Assembly: GCF_016860545.1 (NCBI RefSeq)
Contig: NZ_BNEB01000003.1
Coordinates: 2,285,199-2,349,198 of the forward strand
Length of the DNA stretch: 64,000 bases
Reading direction: 5' to 3'
DNA from: Streptomyces asoensis
GTDB lineage: Bacteria; Actinomycetota; Actinomycetes; Streptomycetales; Streptomycetaceae
Shown: piece by piece, positions 26,956-35,219 of the stretch
How the letters are laid out: each line of letters starts with the position of its first letter
Numbering within the stretch: position 1 is the first letter of the stretch
Made by a program: the position numbers and the translations under genes
The notes under the pieces: model-generated
Told to the model about the DNA's origin: nothing
The model's database searches: none
The model's input: the letters and a program-made list of their open reading frames with translations, nothing else

Positions 26956-27309
26956 ATGAAGCAGTCTGCTGCCAAGACCCTCGGTGTCGCCGCTCTCGGT
27001 GCCGCCTTCGCCGCCGTCGGCGCGGGTGCCGCGAACGCCGCCCCCGCCGTCCCGGACACCGCCCAGGCCCTGGACGGCATCACGAAGACGCTGCCCGCGG
27101 AGAACGTGGCCAAGGCGCTCCCCGGTGCCGGTGAGGCGCTGTCGCAGGCCCAGCCGGCGCTCGGCGCGGGTCTGACCGCCGTCCAGCCGGTCGCCGGGAA
27201 GCTGCTCGCCGGGGGGCCGACCGCCCCCGTGGCCGGTCTGCTCGGCGGTCTGCCGCTGAAGGGCCTGCCCACGCACGGTCTGCCGGTGAACGGCCTCCCC
27301 CTGGGCTGA
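26956..27309 (+). CDS. Small secreted Gly/Leu/Pro-repeat protein
   Basis: This 117-residue protein has a clear Sec signal (KKTLGV-type n-region, Ala-rich core) and a cleavage site around ANAAPA near residue 31. The mature part is Ala/Gly/Pro/Leu-rich and ends in a repeat GLPxxGLPxxGLPxxGLPLG. There are no cysteines and no enzymatic motif. A related architecture (short, secreted, low-complexity, ending in a Leu/Gly tail) is encoded at 33685-34092. SD GAGGA lies 10 bases before ATG. I do not recognise a function; an extracellular or wall-associated structural role is a guess. Confidence 0.75.
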   Translation: MKQSAAKTLGVAALGAAFAAVGAGAANAAPAVPDTAQALDGITKTLPAENVAKALPGAGEALSQAQPALGAGLTAVQPVAGKLLAGGPTAPVAGLLGGLPLKGLPTHGLPVNGLPLG

Positions 27310-27330
27310 ACGACGCCTGACACGCCCACG

Positions 27331-27375
27331 CGCCGTCGGGGCGCACCCGGTGCTTCCGGGTGCGCCCCGACGGCG
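27331..27375. terminator. Bidirectional hairpin terminator
   Basis: A perfect 20-bp stem (27331-27350 with 27356-27375, loop TGCTT) lies between convergent genes. It is the longest perfect hairpin I found in the window. Confidence 0.95.
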
Positions 27376-27391
27376 TCGGCGGGGACGGGCG

Positions 27392-27595
27392 TCACCAGGC
27401 GGTGCGCGCCGCCTTGTCCTCGGAGGGGAGCAGGACCCACAGCGCTATGTAGAGCAGGAACTGCGGGCCGGGCAGCAGACAGGAGAGCAGGAAGATCACG
27501 CGCATCGTGGTGGCGGAGGTGCCGAAGCGCCGGGCCAGCGCGGCGCACACTCCGCCGATCATGCGGCCATGGGTGGGGCGGGCGAGGCTGGACAT
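27392..27595 (-). CDS. PspC-domain small membrane protein
   Basis: This 67-residue protein consists almost entirely of a PspC domain: RMIGGVCAALARRFGTSATTMRV-type sequence, then the transmembrane stretch IFLLSCLLPGPQFLLYIALWVLLP. PspC proteins are membrane stress sensors or accessory components. SD AAGGAG lies 7 bases before the ATG. It is the most distal leftward gene of the group that begins with afsQ1, but 95 bases separate it from the VanZ-like gene, so coupling to that operon is uncertain. Confidence 0.85.
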   Translation of the reverse strand: MSSLARPTHGRMIGGVCAALARRFGTSATTMRVIFLLSCLLPGPQFLLYIALWVLLPSEDKAARTAW

Positions 27596-27690
27596 CTGCG
27601 GCTCCTTCGTGAGCGTCTGTCGGAGGGGGCCCCTTGCGGCTCCTCCATCCGACTTCGACGCTACGGCGCCCGGGGCGACGCGGCGTCGCT

Positions 27691-28242
27691 CTACGGTGCG
27701 ACCCCGACCCTGGTAATCCTCGGGGTCGGACCCTGAGCGGCTTCCTCCTGGCGGACCGCCGACGGCTCCCGGTGCTCTGCCCTGCGGCGCAGCCAGGCCC
27801 GCACCGGCGGCACCACGGCGACATGCGCGAGCGCCACGCCGACCGTGTTCAGCAGCAGCGAGTCGACGTCCACGACCTGACCGGGCACCCCGGTCTGGAG
27901 CAGCTCTATGCCCAGCGACAGCAGGGCGCCCGCCGTGACCGTACGGACCAGGGAGGCGAGCCGCGACACCCGGAGCCTGCCGTGCACCAGCGGCAGCAGG
28001 AAACCCAGCGGGGCCAGCAGCCCCATCCCCTCGCCGATCCGCCGGGTCGCCTCGGGCCAGCCCAGTCTCAGGTCGGCCCGGATCCCGTCGAACAGATGGA
28101 GGTTGGCCGGCACCACCCAGGGGACGTTCAGCGGGCGCAGCGCGACCCAGGCGACGAACACGAGGTGGGCGGCCAGGAGGAGAATCCCGGTCGCGCGGAT
28201 GCGGATCGCGGCGCTGCCGCCGATGGAGCCTTGACGCTGCAC
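27691..28242 (-). CDS. VanZ-family membrane protein
   Basis: This protein of about 183 residues has four or five hydrophobic segments and the VanZ pattern FDGIRADLRLGWP, GEGMGLLAPLGFLLPL, IELLQTGVPGQVVDVDSLLLNTVGVALA (about residues 110-140). VanZ proteins of glycopeptide-resistance clusters lower teicoplanin sensitivity by an unclear membrane mechanism; most homologues are uncharacterised. The start is uncertain: GTG 28242 is used, TTG 28251 is also in frame, and neither has a well-placed SD. It lies downstream of the afsQ operon on the same strand. Confidence 0.8.
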   Translation of the reverse strand: MQRQGSIGGSAAIRIRATGILLLAAHLVFVAWVALRPLNVPWVVPANLHLFDGIRADLRLGWPEATRRIGEGMGLLAPLGFLLPLVHGRLRVSRLASLVRTVTAGALLSLGIELLQTGVPGQVVDVDSLLLNTVGVALAHVAVVPPVRAWLRRRAEHREPSAVRQEEAAQGPTPRITRVGVAP

Positions 28243-28417
28243 GCCCCCCAAGACGCGCCCCCCGGCACGATCGGTTCCGGACCGCCGCGCGGAGCCCGCC
28301 GGGACCGGCCGGCCGCGGGGTCCGCCGGCGCCCCGCGGCCCGCGGTGACCTGCGGCGACCGCGGGCGCCCGGCGCCGCGTGAGGCGTCCGCCACACGGGC
28401 GGGACGGCCCCGGCGGC

Positions 28418-29041
28418 TCAGCCGCTGCCGGTGACCACCGAGGACGGGGGCTGTGTGCTACCGGGACGGGAACGGACCTCGTCGGTGCACTGGTAGCGGT
28501 GCGGCGGCGCGGTGCCCGGGCCGCCCAGGATCACCGAGCCGTCGCCCTCCGCCGCCGCCGAGTCGGAGAACGTGCAGACGAGCTGGGCGAGCGCGTACGA
28601 GGTCAGGTTCTCCGGCGAGGTGCTCAGCCGCAGCGCGTCGTCCGGGTCCCTGACGCCCGGGCCGCTCACCGTCATGCCGCCGCGCACGTCCGTCGTGTAG
28701 CCGGCCTCCTTCTCGGCCGCCGACGGGGACTCGGCGAGCTGGTCGAGGAGGCCCTGGGCCACCAGCACCCGCCGCTCGAAGTCCGCCGCGCCGTTCGGCA
28801 CCCGCACCGACCGGTCGACGGCCACCAGCGAGGAACCGCACAGCAGGAACACCTGCACCGGCACACCGGCCCGGGTCGCCTGGGTCGTGACGTCCGGATC
28901 GGCGAGCGAGCAGCGCACCCGGGAGGGCGCGGGCCCGAAGTCGGTGGGCACCTCGGTCGCCCGGATCCCGCAGCCGGCGAGCAGACCGGCCAGCACGGGA
29001 ACCGCGAGCAGCCGCCGTACGGCCGCACGGCCCATGGTCAC
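28418..29041 (-). CDS. GerMN/LpqB-like lipoprotein of the afsQ operon
   Basis: This 207-residue lipoprotein has a short signal ending LAGLLAGC (lipidated Cys about residue 24). The mature domain has PVQVFLLCGSSLVAVDRSVR, then RRVLVAQGLLDQLAESPSAAEKEAGYTT-type helices, compatible with a GerMN-like fold. A second pair of cysteines lies in LVCTFSDS and YQCTDE. The GTG start overlaps the afsQ2 stop (GTGA), so it is the third gene of the afsQ1-afsQ2 operon and probably works with the sensor kinase at the membrane. Its biochemical role is unknown; the GerMN call is tentative. Confidence 0.8.
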   Translation of the reverse strand: MTMGRAAVRRLLAVPVLAGLLAGCGIRATEVPTDFGPAPSRVRCSLADPDVTTQATRAGVPVQVFLLCGSSLVAVDRSVRVPNGAADFERRVLVAQGLLDQLAESPSAAEKEAGYTTDVRGGMTVSGPGVRDPDDALRLSTSPENLTSYALAQLVCTFSDSAAAEGDGSVILGGPGTAPPHRYQCTDEVRSRPGSTQPPSSVVTGSG

Positions 29042-30687
29042 GACACTTCCCCCTTGTCCTTCCCGGACTGCACCGACTGCACGGGCTGCGCGGACGGACC
29101 GGGCTGCGCGGGCCGGCCGGAGGGCACGGAGCGCACCGTCCCGTCGGCCTCCTCGCCGTCCTGGTCCGGCTCCTCCAGCACGCCCCTGGGCAGCCGCAGC
29201 GTGAACACCGCACCGCCCTCGGGGGAGTTGGCGGCGGTGATCTCGCCGCCGTGGATGTGGGCGTTCTCCAGCGCGATGGACAGGCCGAGCCCGCTGCCCT
29301 CGGAACGCGGCCGGGAGGCACTCGCCTTGTAGAACCGGTCGAAGACGTGCGGCAGTACCTCCTCGGGGATACCGGGCCCGTGGTCGCGCACGGAGATGAC
29401 GACCGCGTCGTCCGCCGCCGACACCGACACCCGCACCGGCGAACCGCCGTGCTTGAGCGCGTTGCCGATGAGGTTGGCGAGGATCACGTCCAGGCGGCGC
29501 GGGTCGAGCAGGGCGTGGATGCCGCGCTCGGCGTCCAGGTCGACCGCGTCCAGCCAGGCGCGCGCGTCGATGCAGTGGGTGATCTGGTCGGCGACGTCGA
29601 CGTCGTCCAGGACCAGCCGTGCGGTGCCCGCGTCGAAGCGGGTGACCTCCATCAGGTTCTCGACCAGGTTGTTCAGCCGCCGCGTCTCACTGACCACCAG
29701 CCGCACCGCGGGCTCGATCATCGGGTCGATACTGCCCGACTCGGCGTCCAGCTCCTCCTCCAGCACCTCCGTGACGGCGGTGATGGCGGTCAGCGGCGTA
29801 CGCAGCTCGTGCGACATGTCGGCGACGAAACGGCGCGAGGCGTCGTCCCGCGCGGCCATGTCGGCGACCCGCTTCTCCAGGGACTCGGCCGCCCGGTTGA
29901 AGGTCCGTGACAGATCGGCGAGTTCGTCCGTCCCCGACACCTGCAACCGGGTGTCGAAGCGGCCCTCGCCGAGTTCCCGCGCCGCCACGCCCAGCCGGTG
30001 CACCGGCTTCAGCACGGTCGTCCCGGCGGCCTGCGCGAGCAGCGCGGCGCCGATCAGCGCGAGGCCGGTGGCGATCCCCAGCGACCAGGCGAGCGAGTTG
30101 AGGTCCTTGGCCTCCGGCTCCAGCGACTTGCGCATGTACCCGGTCGGCCCGCCCCCGATCACCTTCGTCCCGGCGACCAGGTACGGCGTCCCGTGGGTCA
30201 CCACCCGCTGCCAGTACAGGTGGTAGGGCGACTTGTTGCCGTCCGTGACGTCCTGCTGCCGGTTCACCGCCGTGCGCAGCGACTCGGGCACGTCCTCCAG
30301 CGCGAAGCCGTTCAGGCCGCCCGAATTGCCGAAGACGGTCTTGCCGTCCGCGTCCTCGCCGACCAGCAGCACGCTGAAGCGCTGGCTGCTGTTGGCCATC
30401 TGCCCCGCGGTGTGCTGGAGCTCGTCCTGGGAGGGGTGCTCGGGCAGGGAACCGGCCCGGTTCTGCATCTCCTGCTCGAAGTCCCGCAGCACCGCGCCCT
30501 GGGTACGCGTCAGCACCGCCTCGCGGTTGAGCCAGTAGGCGATGCCGGACGCGGAGACGGCGGCGGTCAGCGCCACCGCCCCGAACACGACGACGAGCCG
30601 CAGCCGCAGGCTGGTCAGACGCAGCCGCGACAGTCTTCCTCTGCGCGCGGCGGACCAGCCGCGGAGCCCCCCTTGCGGCTGTGTCAC
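29038..30687 (-). CDS. afsQ2: Sensor histidine kinase AfsQ2
   Basis: This 549-residue membrane kinase has a first transmembrane helix at about residues 31-52 and an extracytoplasmic sensor region of about 150 residues. It continues with a second helix (about 190-212), a HAMP linker (LKPVHRLGVAARELGEG), the H-box FVADMSHELRTPLTA with phospho-acceptor His at about residue 294, an N-box (LANLIGNALKHG), G1 (VRDHGPGIPEE) and G2 (GSGLGLSI). The C-terminal 50 residues are Pro/Gln-rich and disordered. GTG start overlaps afsQ1 stop (GTGA). It is the kinase partner of AfsQ1, a pair known to influence antibiotic production and nitrogen-related genes in S. coelicolor. Confidence 0.95.
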   Translation of the reverse strand: MTQPQGGLRGWSAARRGRLSRLRLTSLRLRLVVVFGAVALTAAVSASGIAYWLNREAVLTRTQGAVLRDFEQEMQNRAGSLPEHPSQDELQHTAGQMANSSQRFSVLLVGEDADGKTVFGNSGGLNGFALEDVPESLRTAVNRQQDVTDGNKSPYHLYWQRVVTHGTPYLVAGTKVIGGGPTGYMRKSLEPEAKDLNSLAWSLGIATGLALIGAALLAQAAGTTVLKPVHRLGVAARELGEGRFDTRLQVSGTDELADLSRTFNRAAESLEKRVADMAARDDASRRFVADMSHELRTPLTAITAVTEVLEEELDAESGSIDPMIEPAVRLVVSETRRLNNLVENLMEVTRFDAGTARLVLDDVDVADQITHCIDARAWLDAVDLDAERGIHALLDPRRLDVILANLIGNALKHGGSPVRVSVSAADDAVVISVRDHGPGIPEEVLPHVFDRFYKASASRPRSEGSGLGLSIALENAHIHGGEITAANSPEGGAVFTLRLPRGVLEEPDQDGEEADGTVRSVPSGRPAQPGPSAQPVQSVQSGKDKGEVS

Positions 30688-31361
30688 TGAGGGGCGTCCA
30701 GGCGGTAGCCGACGCCGCGCACGGTTCGGATGAGGACCGGGGAGGACGGCACGTCCTCCACCTTGGCCCGCAGCCGCTGGACACAGGCGTCCACCAGCCG
30801 TGAGTCACCGAGGTAGTCGTGCTCCCACACCAGCCGCAGCAGCTGCTGCCGGGACAGGGCCTGACCCGGTCGCCGGCTCAGTTCGAGCAGCAGCCGCAGT
30901 TCGGTCGGCGTGAGCTGGAGGTCCTCGCCGTTCTTGGTGACCGTCATGGCCGCGCGGTCGATGACGAGGCTGCCGAAGGTCGCCGCGTCGCTCGACTCGC
31001 GTTCGCCGCGCCGCAGCACGGCCCGGATCCGGGCGTCCAGCACCCGGCCCTGGATGGGTTTGACGACGTAGTCGTCGGCGCCGGACTCCAGCCCGACGAC
31101 CACGTCGATGTCGTCGCTGCGCGCGGTGAGCAGGATGATCGGCAGTTGGTCGGTGCGCCGGATGCGCCGGCACACCTCGAAACCGTCGATGCCTGGCAGC
31201 ATCACGTCCAGCACGATGAGATCCGGCCGCTGCTCGCGCAGCAGCTTCAGACCGTCCTCACCGCTGGCAGCGGTGGCCACCCGGTGTCCCTGGCGGGTCA
31301 GAGAGAGCTCCAGGGCCGTACGGATGGCGTCGTCGTCCTCGATCAGCAACAGGGAAGGCAC
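30684..31361 (-). CDS. afsQ1: Response regulator AfsQ1
   Basis: This 225-residue OmpR/PhoB-type regulator has a receiver domain (IEDDDAIRTALE, phospho-acceptor Asp52 in VLDVMLPG, ARSDD, DYVVKPIQG) and a C-terminal winged helix (LTPTELRLLLELSRRPG, LVDACVQRLRAKVED, IRTVRGVGYRLD). Length and sequence agree with S. coelicolor AfsQ1 as I remember it. The GTG at 31361 gives exactly that length; CAGAAT with 6 bases before GTG suggests a leaderless mRNA. It is divergent from sigQ, and an AfsQ1-type box lies between them. Confidence 0.96.
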   Translation of the reverse strand: MPSLLLIEDDDAIRTALELSLTRQGHRVATAASGEDGLKLLREQRPDLIVLDVMLPGIDGFEVCRRIRRTDQLPIILLTARSDDIDVVVGLESGADDYVVKPIQGRVLDARIRAVLRRGERESSDAATFGSLVIDRAAMTVTKNGEDLQLTPTELRLLLELSRRPGQALSRQQLLRLVWEHDYLGDSRLVDACVQRLRAKVEDVPSSPVLIRTVRGVGYRLDAPQ

Positions 31362-31600
31362 GGGCTCATTCTGGCCCATGAGGGGCCTGTCGTTCGACCT
31401 GCGGGCAGGGGACGAGGCCCCGGAGGGGGTTCGCCCGGCCGGCCAGGGCCGTCCACGGACGGCCGGAAAGGGCCTCGAACGCCCGTACCGGGACCGCACT
31501 TCCGTCCCCCCGGCAGGCCGCGGACCTGCGGTTCCGGCCCGTCCGGACACGACGGGGCGCATCGACCGGGACCCCTGGCGGACCGGCGCACGGGCCGCCG

Positions 31601-31637
31601 GCGGACCCCGCGCGGACCCCGCGCGGACCCCGCGCGG
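31601..31637. repeat. 11-bp tandem repeat, 3.4 copies
   Basis: The unit GCGGACCCCGC occurs at 31601-31611, 31612-31622 and 31623-31633, followed by GCGG. It lies in the afsQ1-sigQ intergenic region, in DNA without a gene. Confidence 0.85.
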
Positions 31638-31793
31638 GCCCGGTCACCGGAACAGCGCGCGCGTCGCGGGGACCCGGCACGGGCCCGTCTCCGGTCGCCC
31701 CGGGGGGTGTCGGCGCGCGCTGCGCCGACCGTGCGGGCGGGTCGTACCGCCGTCGGTTGTGAACGGGCTGTGGAGCCACCGTGACGGACCCCT

Positions 31794-31809
31794 GTGACAG
31801 CTCTGTGAC
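31794..31809 (+). promoter_or_regulatory. AfsQ1-type binding site upstream of sigQ
   Basis: GTGAC-AGCTCT-GTGAC matches the published AfsQ1 consensus GTnAC-n6-GTnAC exactly. A third GTGAC lies at 31781-31785. The box is 126 bases upstream of the sigQ start codon. Confidence 0.75.
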
Positions 31810-31935
31810 AGTCGGCGGACACGGCGATGAAGTGACAGCGGCAGTCTTTTCGTCACGGGCAAGGCGGCGCCGAACGACAGCGAAGCCGGACCGGAGCGGG
31901 ACCGAACACCGGAAGTCCACGACGGGGGGCGCGAG

Positions 31936-32679
31936 ATGAACACGCTGCACGGTATGAGCACCAACGCAGTCGCGGTCGTCACGCGTCTGCACGACGTACA
32001 CCGGGGTTCAGAGAAGTCCGGTGCTGCGACCGGGCGGGGGTGCGGTCGTGGCACCGGGCGTCAGCACACCACCTTCATGACGGTGGTCGACGCGGGGGAA
32101 CAGGCGGCTCACGGGGGAGCCGCGTACGGGGAGGCTCCGGGGGAGCGCCGCTCCCTGACGGAGGCGGAGTTCACCGCCTACGTCCAGGAGCGCCGCGCCT
32201 CCCTGTACGCAACCGCCTACCACCTCACCGGGGACCGCTTCGAGGCGGAGGACCTGCTCCAGAGCGCGCTGTTCTCGACCTACCGGGCGTGGGAGCGGAT
32301 CAGCGACAAGGCCGCGGTCGGCGGATATCTCCGCCGGACGATGACCAACCTGCACATCAGCGCGTGGCGCCGCCGCAAGCTGAACGAGTACCCGACCGAG
32401 GAACTGCCGGAGACGCCCGGCGACACGGACGCGATGCGCGGCACGGAACTGCGCGCGGTCCTGTGGCAGGCGCTCGCCCGGCTTCCCGAACTCCAGCGGA
32501 CGATGCTGGTCCTGCGCTACTACGAGGGCCGCACCGACCCGGAGATCGCGGAGATCCTCGACATCAGTGTCGGCACGGTGAAGTCCAGCATCTGGCGGTC
32601 GCTCCGCCGGCTGCGCGAGGACGAGGTCCTCAGCTTCGGCCGTGACGAGGAGGACGCCTTCGGGGAGCTTGTCGCCTGA
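31936..32679 (+). CDS. sigQ: ECF sigma factor SigQ
   Basis: This 247-residue SigE-like ECF sigma factor has an N-terminal 75-residue Gly/Ala-rich extension. Region 2 follows (AYVQERRASLYATAYHLTGD, FEAEDLLQSALFSTYRAWERI), then region 4 (LPELQRTMLVLRYYEGRTDP, SVGTVKSSIWRSLRRLRED). It is divergent from afsQ1, as in S. coelicolor, where AfsQ1 activates sigQ. ATG 31936 has a G-rich SD; ATG 32077 would remove most of the odd extension and cannot be excluded. No anti-sigma gene is adjacent. Confidence 0.92.
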   Translation: MNTLHGMSTNAVAVVTRLHDVHRGSEKSGAATGRGCGRGTGRQHTTFMTVVDAGEQAAHGGAAYGEAPGERRSLTEAEFTAYVQERRASLYATAYHLTGDRFEAEDLLQSALFSTYRAWERISDKAAVGGYLRRTMTNLHISAWRRRKLNEYPTEELPETPGDTDAMRGTELRAVLWQALARLPELQRTMLVLRYYEGRTDPEIAEILDISVGTVKSSIWRSLRRLREDEVLSFGRDEEDAFGELVA

Positions 32680-32915
32680 GGGTGAACGGGGGAAGGACCC
32701 GGCTCCGCTCAGGGGAGCCGGTGAACGGGGGAAAGCACGGGGGAAGCGGTACCGGGGGGCTCCGACGGGGGACGTCAGGGGAGCGGTACCGCGTCAGCAC
32801 GGGGGAAGCACCACCCCGGGGGGACACGGGGGAGCACCGGGTGAGCGGGGCTGGAGGGCCGGGGGGTCCATCCGGTCCCGCTCTCCTCTTTCTCCGTTTC
32901 CCCGCCCACCAAGCC

Positions 32916-33557
32916 TCAGTGGACGGGTGCGGTGTTCTTCGCCGCCGGGTGACGGCCCGCCGCCGCGGCCGCGAGGCGGCCCATCGCCTCGTCACGGTCG
33001 CAGGCGTACGCGCCGAGCGCCGACTGACGGGCGACGATGGAGCGTTCGGAGCGCATCAGGCGCCAGCCGCGGCGCAGCAGGAAGGGCACCGACTTGCGGC
33101 CCTCCTTCAGGTCGCGCAGGAAGCGGCGGCGGAAGGTCTTCACCGGACCGCGGCTCAGGCACAGGGCGTCGGCCAGGACGCCCGACTCCCGGCAGCGCTC
33201 CACGATCTCGGCGGCGAAGATGCCCTCCGCGATGAACAGCGGGGTCCGTCCGATGTCGACCGCGTCCTCGCCGGTGCGGGCGCTGCGCGAGATGTCGTAC
33301 ACGGGGACCTTCGTCCGGCCCGTGCCGCACAGTTCCACGATCGAGGCGACGGCCGCGTCCGCGTCCCAGGAGGCGGGGTCGTCCCAGTCGATGTCGGAGC
33401 TCCCGGCGACCAGCGGCAGCGACGGGTCGTCGCCCTGCTTGTAGAAGTCGTCGAGCCGCAGGACCGGAAGGCCGGAGCGGGCCGCGAGCAGGGACTTGCC
33501 GGAGCCGGAAGGGCCGCAGAGCAGCACGACTCGCGTGGGTATGGGCGGAGGGGTCAC
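32916..33557 (-). CDS. Uridine kinase-like P-loop kinase
   Basis: This protein of about 213 residues carries a P-loop GPSGSGKS (residues 15-22) near its start, LRLDDFYKQGDDPSLP (substrate and Mg region), DWDDPASWD, and FIAEGIFAAEIV, as in uridine/cytidine kinases and phosphoribulokinase-like enzymes. It would phosphorylate uridine or another nucleoside with NTP. The start is ambiguous: GTG 33557 lies 9 residues before the first strand; ATG 33626 adds 23 residues and would sit very close to the divergent gene. It lacks the CTACGCGCGTAG operator, although it belongs to nucleoside salvage. Confidence 0.82.
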   Translation of the reverse strand: MTPPPIPTRVVLLCGPSGSGKSLLAARSGLPVLRLDDFYKQGDDPSLPLVAGSSDIDWDDPASWDADAAVASIVELCGTGRTKVPVYDISRSARTGEDAVDIGRTPLFIAEGIFAAEIVERCRESGVLADALCLSRGPVKTFRRRFLRDLKEGRKSVPFLLRRGWRLMRSERSIVARQSALGAYACDRDEAMGRLAAAAAGRHPAAKNTAPVH

Positions 33558-33684
33558 GGGACACCAGTGTGCGGCATGCCCCGGGCCGTCAACGACCCCG
33601 CGGGTCGGCTTTGATGCGCGCGTCACACCTCAACTACCCTTCGTGTCGACCCGATCACCTTGTGCAGCAGAAGGCGGCAACGCG

Positions 33685-34092
33685 ATGGCCCGACACGCTT
33701 CCCCCCAGTCCTCCACCGGCCGGCGCGCCCTCGCCGCCCTCGCGACCGCGGGAGTGGCGCTGGGCGCAGGGGCCGGGACGGCCGCCGCCGCCACCGGCGA
33801 GCCGGCCCTCGACGTGGTGCACACGCGGCCCACCTCGGTCGGCCGGCTCGACCCGCAGGCGGGGGTGCAGGGGGCGCTCGGCTCCCTGTCGTACGTCACC
33901 GGCGCCGTCGCCGGTCTCAAGCCCAACCCCCTCGCGGGTACCGGTGTCGACCCGCTGGACAACGGCGTCGGCACCCAGCTCGCCGACTTCAAGCCGCTGA
34001 CCTCGCAGATGCTCACCGGCCCGGTGGCGCAGGCGCAGTCGATCGGCTCGATCCCGGTGCTGGGCGAGGTGACGAAGCTGCTGGGCGCCTGA
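33685..34092 (+). CDS. Small secreted protein
   Basis: This 135-residue protein has a Sec signal (RRALAALATAGVALGAGAG; cleavage near AAAATGE, about residue 36). The mature part is about 100 residues without cysteines, Gly/Leu/Pro-rich, with the pieces LGSLSYVTGAVAGLKPNPLAGTGVDPLDN-type and a C-terminus VLGEVTKLLGA. I recognise it as a conserved streptomycete secreted protein of unknown function. SD GAAGGCGG lies about 12 bases before the ATG. It is followed by a strong terminator and then a MITE-like element. Confidence 0.8.
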   Translation: MARHASPQSSTGRRALAALATAGVALGAGAGTAAAATGEPALDVVHTRPTSVGRLDPQAGVQGALGSLSYVTGAVAGLKPNPLAGTGVDPLDNGVGTQLADFKPLTSQMLTGPVAQAQSIGSIPVLGEVTKLLGA

Positions 34093-34105
34093 GCGGCCCG
34101 CACGG

Positions 34106-34152
34106 ACGGAAGCCGCGCCGCCCCCGGACGAAAGGAGCGGCGCGGCTTCCGT
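34106..34152 (+). terminator. Hairpin terminator after the secreted-protein gene
   Basis: A perfect 16-bp stem (34106-34121 with 34137-34152) carries a 15-base loop. Confidence 0.9.
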
Positions 34153-34167
34153 GTCCGCGGGGTGTTC

Positions 34168-34335
34168 CTAGGGGGTGTCTGACAAATGCCCGCGGCGTCG
34201 CGGCGTCTGGCACGCACGCTCGCCGCGTTGCCGAAACACCCACGTGGCTCCGCCACGAGGGCGCTCCGGCGCCTTGCGATCGCACGCACCAGACGCCGCT
34301 CCTTCACCCGCGCTCATTTGCCAGACACCCCCTAG
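34168..34335. mobile_element. 168-bp MITE-like fold-back element
   Basis: The ends are 21-base inverted repeats that match at 20 positions; each starts CTAGGGGGTGTCTG and continues with CAAATG (34168-34188 and 34315-34335). The two halves are also related inside: GGCGTCTGG recurs inverted near 34211 and 34290, and GTGGCTCCGCCAC forms a central hairpin. There is no transposase gene, so it would need an enzyme from a related IS. The outer CTAG may be the target duplication. Its right end overlaps the stop codon of the half-length aldehyde dehydrogenase gene. Confidence 0.8.
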
Positions 34336-35219
34336 TAGGACGAGCCCGAGGCGCCCAGGGAACCCGTGGGGTGCCAGACCGTCTTGGTCTCCAGGAAGGC
34401 CGTCATGCGGTCGGTGCCCGGCGTCGCCGACCAGTCGTCCACAGGCTGTGGACGAAGGACGCGCTTCAGGTTGTCGGCCGCGGCGATCTCCAGCTCCTTC
34501 GCCAGCGCCTCGTCGGCGCCCGCGAGGTCGATCGCATTGACGTCCTGGTGGGCGGCGAGGGGCGCCGCGATCTCCGCCGTACGGCCGGAGAGGACGTTGA
34601 CGACACCGGCGGGCAGGTCGGAGGTGGCCAGTACCTCGCCGAGCGACAGCGCCGGCAGGGGGGAGCGCTCGCTGGCGATCACGATCGCCGTGTTGCCGGT
34701 CGCGATCACCGGGGCGAGCACCGACACCAGGCCCAGGAAGGACGACTCCTGCGGGGCCAGCACCGTGACCACGCCCGTCGGTTCGGGCGAGGAGAGGTTG
34801 AAGTACGGGCCCGCGACCGGGTTTCCGCCGCCCACGACCTGGGCGATCTTGTCGGTCCAGCCCGCGTACCAGACCCAGCGGTCGATCGTCGCCTCGACCT
34901 GCTCGGCGGCCTTCGACTTCGACAGGCCCTCGGCGCCGGCGACCTCGTGGACGAACTGGCTCCTGCGGCCCTCCAGCATCTCGGCGACGCGGTAGAGGAT
35001 CTGGCCACGGTTGTACGCCGTCGCCCCTGACCAGCCGCCGAACGCCTTGCGCGCGGCGACGACCGCGTCACGGGCGTCCTTGCGGGAGGACTGCGGGGCG
35101 TTGGCCAGCCACTTGCCCTTTGCGTCGGTCACCTCGTACACCCGGCCGCTCTCGGAACGCGGGAACTTCCCGCCGACGTACAGCTTGTAGGTCTTGAAGA
35201 CGGACAGGCGATCAGACAT
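34332..35219 (-). CDS. Aldehyde dehydrogenase-like protein lacking the catalytic half
   Basis: This 295-residue protein is homologous to the NAD-binding part of aldehyde dehydrogenases: YVGGKFPRSESGRVYEV, VLAPQESSFLGLVSVLAPVIATGNTAIV, LPAGVVNVLSGRTAEIAAPL. Family members are usually about 480 residues, with the catalytic Cys near 300 and a Glu near 265. Here the protein stops after a tail KTVWHPTGSLG and neither residue is visible. It overlaps the full-length ald gene by 8 bases, so coordinated synthesis and a partner or pseudoenzyme role are plausible. The TAG stop lies in the terminal repeat of the adjacent MITE-like element. Confidence 0.8.
   Translation of the reverse strand: MSDRLSVFKTYKLYVGGKFPRSESGRVYEVTDAKGKWLANAPQSSRKDARDAVVAARKAFGGWSGATAYNRGQILYRVAEMLEGRRSQFVHEVAGAEGLSKSKAAEQVEATIDRWVWYAGWTDKIAQVVGGGNPVAGPYFNLSSPEPTGVVTVLAPQESSFLGLVSVLAPVIATGNTAIVIASERSPLPALSLGEVLATSDLPAGVVNVLSGRTAEIAAPLAAHQDVNAIDLAGADEALAKELEIAAADNLKRVLRPQPVDDWSATPGTDRMTAFLETKTVWHPTGSLGASGSSY

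Larger units (their letters stand above)
31362..31935. other. Long afsQ1-sigQ divergent intergenic region
   Basis: These 574 bases contain no credible gene on either strand. The 430 bases next to afsQ1 are extremely GC-rich with short tandem repeats. The 130 bases next to sigQ hold three GTGAC words, which include the AfsQ1-type box. The spacing suggests long control DNA for sigQ rather than for afsQ1. Confidence 0.6.

Noticed and set aside
31601..31637. Could the short tandem repeats be a CRISPR array?
   Set aside because: Units of 11 bases follow each other without spacers; there are no cas genes and no 25-40 base repeats anywhere in the window.
31362..31784. Possible genes on both strands in the afsQ1-sigQ intergenic region.
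   Set aside because: Composition is Arg/Pro/Gly-rich in every frame, with tandem repeats and no SD or motif; treated as regulatory DNA.
32680..32915. Repeated GGGGGAA words downstream of sigQ as a possible regulatory array.
   Set aside because: Spacing is irregular and the words are simple G-runs; no palindromic unit or terminator could be defined.
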